Shown here: positions 60,272 through 64,000 of the stretch, one piece after another | How the letters are laid out: the number at the start of each line of letters is the position of its first letter | How positions within the stretch are numbered: the stretch's first letter is position 1 | Source: Blastococcus sp. TF02A-26 | Lineage (GTDB): Bacteria; Actinomycetota; Actinomycetes; Mycobacteriales; Geodermatophilaceae | Length of the DNA stretch: 64,000 nt | Direction: 5' to 3' | Assembly (NCBI RefSeq): GCF_003319125.1 | Contig: NZ_QOHG01000007.1 | Coordinates: 1 to 64,000 of the forward strand | Position numbers and translations under genes: made by a program | Notes under the pieces: generated by a model | What the model saw: the letters and a program-made list of their open reading frames with translations, nothing else | What the model was told of the DNA's origin: nothing | Databases searched by the model: none

Positions 60272-60278
60272 CGCCTGG

Positions 60279-60908
60279 ATGAGCGTGGAGGCCGGATCGC
60301 GGGCAGGCCGCGCGCTGTTCCCGCTCGGGCAGTCGCTCGGCCAGCGGGACGGCGGCCTCGTGTTCGACGTCCGGGTCGGTGACGAGCTGCGGCAGGTCGA
60401 CCCGGTGCAGTGGGCGGTGTGGGCGCTGGCGCACGGGCTGCCGGGGGTCTCCGGTCCGTGGACGGCGGACGACGTGCTGCTGCAGGCGACCGCCGCCGGT
60501 CTCCCCGACGCCCGGGAGGTCCTGACCGGCCTGGCCGACGACGGCCTGGTGGTCGAGGCCCCCGCCGACGCCGCCGGAGCCCTCGCCCTGGCCGAGCGGG
60601 TCCGCGTCATGGTCGCGCTGCTGCCGCTGGGCAACAGCGCGGAGGAGCCCGCCGCCTGGTCACTGGGTCTGCCCGGCCAGCCGCTCGTGCACGTCGACGA
60701 GGCGGTGTACGAGGTGGTCGTGCTCGGGCACCTCGACACCGACCTCTGGACGACGGTGCAGCAGGTGGCGGCCGCGCCGCGCCCGTCCGCCGACGACGTC
60801 CGTGATCCGGTCGTCCTGCTCGGGCGGGTGCTCGATGCGCTCCCCACGCTGCTGTCGGTGGGCGCCGTGCACCTGGACCGGGCCGTTCCCCGGACGGCAG
60901 CAGCGTGA
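60279..60908 (+). CDS. tandem paralogue 1 of 4, unknown
   Basis: A 209-residue soluble protein. It has two copies of one pattern. Copy a (~12-90): LFPLGQSLGQRDGGLVFDVR, then AVWALAHGLPGVSGPWTADD and a helical segment AREVLTGLADDGLVVE, like a small winged helix. Copy b (~112-205): LPLGNSAEEPAAWSLGLPGQ, VDEAVYEVVVLGHLDTDLWT, LLSVGAVHLDRA. Three more homologues follow, each overlapping by four bases. No known family recognised; it may be partner or substrate of the MoxR-VWA pair. Confidence 0.75.
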   Translation: MSVEAGSRAGRALFPLGQSLGQRDGGLVFDVRVGDELRQVDPVQWAVWALAHGLPGVSGPWTADDVLLQATAAGLPDAREVLTGLADDGLVVEAPADAAGALALAERVRVMVALLPLGNSAEEPAAWSLGLPGQPLVHVDEAVYEVVVLGHLDTDLWTTVQQVAAAPRPSADDVRDPVVLLGRVLDALPTLLSVGAVHLDRAVPRTAAA

Positions 60909-61546
60909 CCGCCGCGGACGACGCCCGGCTGGTGCTGCCGGTCGGGCAGTACCTCGGCGCGCTGGTCCCCGCCGCCGGTGCGCCGGTCCGGGGGCACCGC
61001 GTGCGGGTCGGCGAGCAGGTGCACCTGCTCGCCGACGGCCCCGAGTTCGAGGTGTGGAGCCTCGCGCACGGCGTGCCGCAGCTGGCCGGTCTGCTCCCCA
61101 CCGACAGCGCACAGCTGACCCGGCTGGCCTCGGCGATCGAGCCGGCGGAGGTCGCCCGGATCCTGACCGACCTGACCGGCCGCGGGCTGCTGGCACTGGT
61201 CGACCCCGCCGACGCCAGCGGCTTCGCCCGCGGGCACCGCTGGTACAGCCTGCTCGGCGGGCTGGGCTACCAGCAGTCCGGCAACGGCGCGATCGGGCTC
61301 GTCGGCTCGGCGCCGATCCGGGAGGTCGCGCCCCGGGTCTACGAGTTCTGGAGCCTCGCCCCGCTCTTCGGGGACCTGCGCGCCGCCGCGGAGTTCCTCG
61401 CCGGGGCGGCCGCGGACGACCCCGACCCGGTGCCGGCCGAGACCGACCCGGCCGCCGTCGTCGGAGACCTCGTCGGCTGGCTGCACGACCTGCTCTGCGT
61501 CGGCGCCGGCTGGCTGGACGTCCGGCTGCCCGGAACCGCACCGTGA
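60905..61546 (+). CDS. tandem paralogue 2 of 4, unknown
   Basis: A 213-residue homologue of the preceding protein. Copy a: LVLPVGQYLGALVPAAGAPV, FEVWSLAHGVPQLAGLLPTD, EVARILTDLTGRGLLALVD. Copy b: YSLLGGLGYQQSGNGAIGLV, VAPRVYEFWSLAPLFGDLRA, DLLCVGAGWLDVRL. GTG overlaps the previous stop (GTGA). Confidence 0.75.
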   Translation: MTAADDARLVLPVGQYLGALVPAAGAPVRGHRVRVGEQVHLLADGPEFEVWSLAHGVPQLAGLLPTDSAQLTRLASAIEPAEVARILTDLTGRGLLALVDPADASGFARGHRWYSLLGGLGYQQSGNGAIGLVGSAPIREVAPRVYEFWSLAPLFGDLRAAAEFLAGAAADDPDPVPAETDPAAVVGDLVGWLHDLLCVGAGWLDVRLPGTAP

Positions 61547-62151
61547 CGCGGGCGCCCGGGCCGGGGGTGCTGGCCCTCGGCTGGTGCGCCGAGCTCTGGC
61601 CGGACGGCGCCGGCGTGCTGACCGGGCACAGCATCCGCGTCCTGGACGCCCGTCAGCTGCGCGTCTGGCGGGCCGCGCACGGGTCCCCGGTGCACCCCGA
61701 GGGCGCCCCTTGGACGGCGGCCGACGTCGCCGCCGCGGTCGACCTCCCCGCCGCCGAGGTCGACGACGTGCTCGCGAGCCTGGCCGCGCTGGACCTCGTG
61801 GCCGGCATCGACCCGGCCGACCCCGGACCGGCCGCCGAGCGGCTGACCCTGCTGCCGCTCGCCGAGGGCTGGGGCAACACCCCCGAGGAGCCGACGGTGT
61901 TCCGCTACGGGCTGGGCGGCACCGAGCTCGCCCGCCTCCCCCGCGTCCTGTACGACGCCGTGTCGCTGGCCGGGCGCTGGCCCGATCTGCGCACCGCCTG
62001 CTCGGAACTGGCCGCGCTGGCCCGGCAGGCGGGCGTCCCCGCGCCGGAGGACGCCGACGGCGACGCCCTGCTCCGCCGGCTGGCGGGCGCGCTCCCCCGG
62101 TTGTGCGGCTCGTCGGTGGTCGCCCTGCACCCCGCGGGCGAGGTCCGATGA
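61543..62151 (+). CDS. tandem paralogue 3 of 4, unknown
   Basis: A 202-residue homologue. Copy a: VLALGWCAELWPDGAGVLTG, LRVWRAAHGSPVHPEGAPWT, AEVDDVLASLAALDLVAGI. Copy b: LTLLPLAEGWGNTPEEPTVF, RVLYDAVSLAGRWPDLRTAC, LCGSSVVALHPAGE. GTG overlaps the previous stop; the stop overlaps the next ATG. Confidence 0.72.
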   Translation: MTRAPGPGVLALGWCAELWPDGAGVLTGHSIRVLDARQLRVWRAAHGSPVHPEGAPWTAADVAAAVDLPAAEVDDVLASLAALDLVAGIDPADPGPAAERLTLLPLAEGWGNTPEEPTVFRYGLGGTELARLPRVLYDAVSLAGRWPDLRTACSELAALARQAGVPAPEDADGDALLRRLAGALPRLCGSSVVALHPAGEVR

Positions 62152-62762
62152 GCTGGCCGGGCCTCGTGCTCCCCGTCGGCCACCGACTGGGCCCGCTGCA
62201 CGGCCTCGACGGCTCCGGTCCCGTGCCGGGCGTGGTCCGCCGGGGGGACGCCGCCGAGCTGCTGGACCCGGCGGAGGCCGCCGTCTGGGACCTCGCCCGG
62301 CCCCGGCCCGACGACCCGCTCCCCGGTGACGCCGCCCTCCTCGAGCAGCGGGTGGCCCGCGCCCGGCTGGAGCCCGAGCACGTCGACCGGCTGCTCGCCC
62401 GGGACCTCCTCGTCCGGGTCCGGCCGGAGGACCCCGCGGTGGTCCCGGTGTCCGCGCGGGTGCGTGCCCGGGCGCTCGGCTCGTGCGCCGGCAGCCGGGC
62501 GGACGCGCTCGTGTTCGGGGTCCCGGGCGGCGCCGGCCTGACGGTGTCCGCGGCGGACGCCGAGGTCTGGCTCGCCGCGGTGTACGCCGCCGACCTGTGG
62601 TCCGCGGCCGCCGTGCTCCGCGCGTTCCAGGACCCCGACCGGACGACGGTGGCGACCGCCGCCGAGCGGGCGGGACCGCTGGCCCGGCTGTGGAGCGTCG
62701 TCCCGCGGTTCCTCGCCGCCGGGTGCGGGCACCTCGACGTCGGCGAGCCGGCCGCGCGGTAG
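62148..62762 (+). CDS. tandem paralogue 4 of 4, unknown
   Basis: A 204-residue, most divergent homologue. Copy a: LVLPVGHRLGPLHGLDGSGP, EAAVWDLARPRPDDPLPGDA, EPEHVDRLLARDLLVRV. Copy b: RALGSCAGSRADALVFGVPG, DAEVWLAAVYAADLWSAAAV, FLAAGCGHLDVG. The AHG motif of copies 1-3 is lost here. Its stop lies two bases from the convergent gene's end, with no hairpin evident. Confidence 0.68.
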   Translation: MSWPGLVLPVGHRLGPLHGLDGSGPVPGVVRRGDAAELLDPAEAAVWDLARPRPDDPLPGDAALLEQRVARARLEPEHVDRLLARDLLVRVRPEDPAVVPVSARVRARALGSCAGSRADALVFGVPGGAGLTVSAADAEVWLAAVYAADLWSAAAVLRAFQDPDRTTVATAAERAGPLARLWSVVPRFLAAGCGHLDVGEPAAR

Positions 62763-62763
62763 G

Positions 62764-64000
62764 TCAGCCGGCCGGGGTCCTCGGCCGGTTCAGCGCGGAC
62801 AGCAGCTCGGCGGCCGGTCGCAGCCGCCAGGCGGTCGCCGCGATGGCGACGTCACCGGCCGGCAGCGGCCGCACCGACCGCCCCGGGACCGGGACGGCGG
62901 TCCCACCGCCGACCTCGACCGGCAGGACGGCCAGCTCGAAGGGGAGCCGACCCGACCGGGACGGGTCGGGGTCGCCCTGGCGCTGCCCGAGCACCACCGC
63001 GTGCGGCAACCGGTCGGCCGGCGGGGTCAGCGCGGCGAGGGCGGCGTCGACGGCCTGCTGCAGCGCCACCGGCACGCCCCACCAGAAGGGCCGGCCGGGC
63101 AGCTCGGCGAGCACCAGGGCAGGCGGGGAACCGACGGCCTCCACCCAGCTGACCACCAGCGGGACGACCGCACCGCCCGGCGACACCACGGTCACCAGCG
63201 TCGTCCGGGTGTGGCCGGTGCCGTCGGACCACGGCTCGTCCAGCACCGGCGGGGACGGCGCTGCTGCCGGTGCCGGTCGTGCCTGTGGCGTCGACGCGCG
63301 CGGCGCCGCCGCGGGCCCCGGGGCGGGCGACGGCGCCGACGGTCCCCGCTCGGCCTGCTCCGGCTCCGACGGCCGGGGCTCCGACGGCTGGCGCTCCGAC
63401 GGCGCCGACTGCTCCTGCTGCGCCGGCTGGGGCTTCGACGGCTCCGGCTTCGACTGCTGGGGCGGCGGCCGGAACCCCGGCACCGGGCGCACCGGGCGCA
63501 GCCCCACCGCCTCCTCGTCGTCCCGCCACCAGCCCGTGGCGTTGGCGACCGCGGTGACGTACGCCCAGTCGATGCCGGTCCGCCCGGCGCGGGCCGGGGA
63601 CCCGACCGTGGCGGCGGCGTCGACCACCCGCTGCAGCTCCGGCCCGGTCGGGAGGCCGCCGTCGGCCGGAGCCGGCGGCGTGCGCTCGAGCTCGTCGAGC
63701 ACCACGGCGAGGGTGCCGGCCGCGTCGGCCGGGCGTGTGGCCGGCAGCCCGGCGGCGAGCCGGTCCAGGGCGGCGCGGTGCACCGGTCCGCCGGCCGGCG
63801 CCCGCCGGGCGACGAGACGGACGACGCCCTCGACCTGGCCCGCGAGCCAGGCGACCGCGCGTGCCCAGGTGAACAGCGCGGTGCCGGGGTCGGACGCGGC
63901 GCCGCTGCCGAGTTCGGCGGCGATCCGGCCGGCACCCAGCTCGGCACGGCGCTCGGCCAGCTGTCGCCGCAGCTCGCCGAGCCGGACGCGGTCGGCGTCG
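62764..64000 (-). CDS. partial gene, Pro/Ala-rich protein, start beyond window
   Basis: At least 411 codons are visible; the frame is open to the window edge, so the start is outside. The visible N-terminal part is helical and charged (GELRRQLAERRAELGAGRIA, LFTWARAVAWLAGQVEGVVR), then a short W-rich segment (GIDWAYVTAVANATGWWRDD), a ~95-residue Pro/Ser/Glu/Gln low-complexity linker, and a C-terminal ~150-residue domain (GHTRTTLVTVVSPGGAVVPL, ALVLAELPGRPFWWGVPVAL, SALNRPRTPAG). No family recognised. It is convergent with the paralogue cluster, so any link is unproven. Confidence 0.6.
   Translation of the reverse strand, partial: DADRVRLGELRRQLAERRAELGAGRIAAELGSGAASDPGTALFTWARAVAWLAGQVEGVVRLVARRAPAGGPVHRAALDRLAAGLPATRPADAAGTLAVVLDELERTPPAPADGGLPTGPELQRVVDAAATVGSPARAGRTGIDWAYVTAVANATGWWRDDEEAVGLRPVRPVPGFRPPPQQSKPEPSKPQPAQQEQSAPSERQPSEPRPSEPEQAERGPSAPSPAPGPAAAPRASTPQARPAPAAAPSPPVLDEPWSDGTGHTRTTLVTVVSPGGAVVPLVVSWVEAVGSPPALVLAELPGRPFWWGVPVALQQAVDAALAALTPPADRLPHAVVLGQRQGDPDPSRSGRLPFELAVLPVEVGGGTAVPVPGRSVRPLPAGDVAIAATAWRLRPAAELLSALNRPRTPAG

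Overview
This window is high-GC actinobacterial chromosome, very GC-rich throughout with many GTG starts. Mycothiol S-conjugate amidase (mca), a mycothiol-enzyme-like DinB-fold protein, a short-chain Z-isoprenyl diphosphate synthase and promoters that look leaderless all support an actinobacterium. A motile Geodermatophilaceae-like organism (Blastococcus/Geodermatophilus/Modestobacter) is my best guess; that is inference.

Region 1, about 129-35686, is one nearly complete flagellar island. On the minus strand lie an atypical sigma-70 protein, an unknown protein, csrA, fliW, flgL, flgK and flgN. Divergent from these run fliA, a glycosyltransferase and flagellin, then fliD-fliS-(fliT-like). Next come flgB-flgC-fliE-fliF-fliG-fliH-fliI-fliJ, a fused NlpC/P60 plus lytic transglycosylase, fliK-flgD-flgE, flbD-motA-motB-fliL, and fliM-fliN-fliO-fliP-fliQ-fliR-flhB-flhA-flhF plus a small membrane protein. 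Three transcription units (fliC, flgB, flbD) begin with the same two-part promoter, TCAA(G/C)-N15-GCCG(A/T), which fits the local FliA. CsrA/FliW and two ANGGA motifs in the flagellin leader suggest Bacillus-like homeostatic control. The flhF-position protein is unusual: an FlhF-type N-terminus, a roughly 285-residue Ala/Glu/Arg helical rod and a C-terminal SRP-GTPase domain whose G motifs are all degraded. No chemotaxis genes, flgM, flgG or flhG are in the window.

Region 2, about 35700-56025, holds housekeeping and transport genes: PIN-PhoH, a PadR-controlled ABC exporter, a DUF885 metalloprotein, uppS, hemolysin III, a geranylgeranyl-reductase-family flavoprotein, two mycothiol-era hypotheticals, an ssuABC-type sulfonate importer with a leader peptide (RHVD...SALC type), an AMIN-like secreted protein, mca with its small membrane partner, greA, an RNHCP protein, an M3 oligopeptidase and a DrrAB-type exporter. 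The uppS-hlyIII-small membrane protein-mca-greA order echoes the Rv1086-Rv1080c block of Mycobacterium tuberculosis, interrupted by insertions. Two convergent junctions carry tandem pairs of ~70 bp nested palindromes of one family.

Region 3, about 56169-64000, is a MoxR/ChlI-like AAA+ ATPase, a VWA (CoxE-like) protein, a membrane protein and four tightly overlapping ~200-residue paralogues, each of which looks like an internal duplication of one ~95-residue module. I know of no function for the paralogues; this and the pseudo-GTPase FlhF are the best candidates for undescribed biology here. A partial Pro/Ala-rich gene runs off the right edge.
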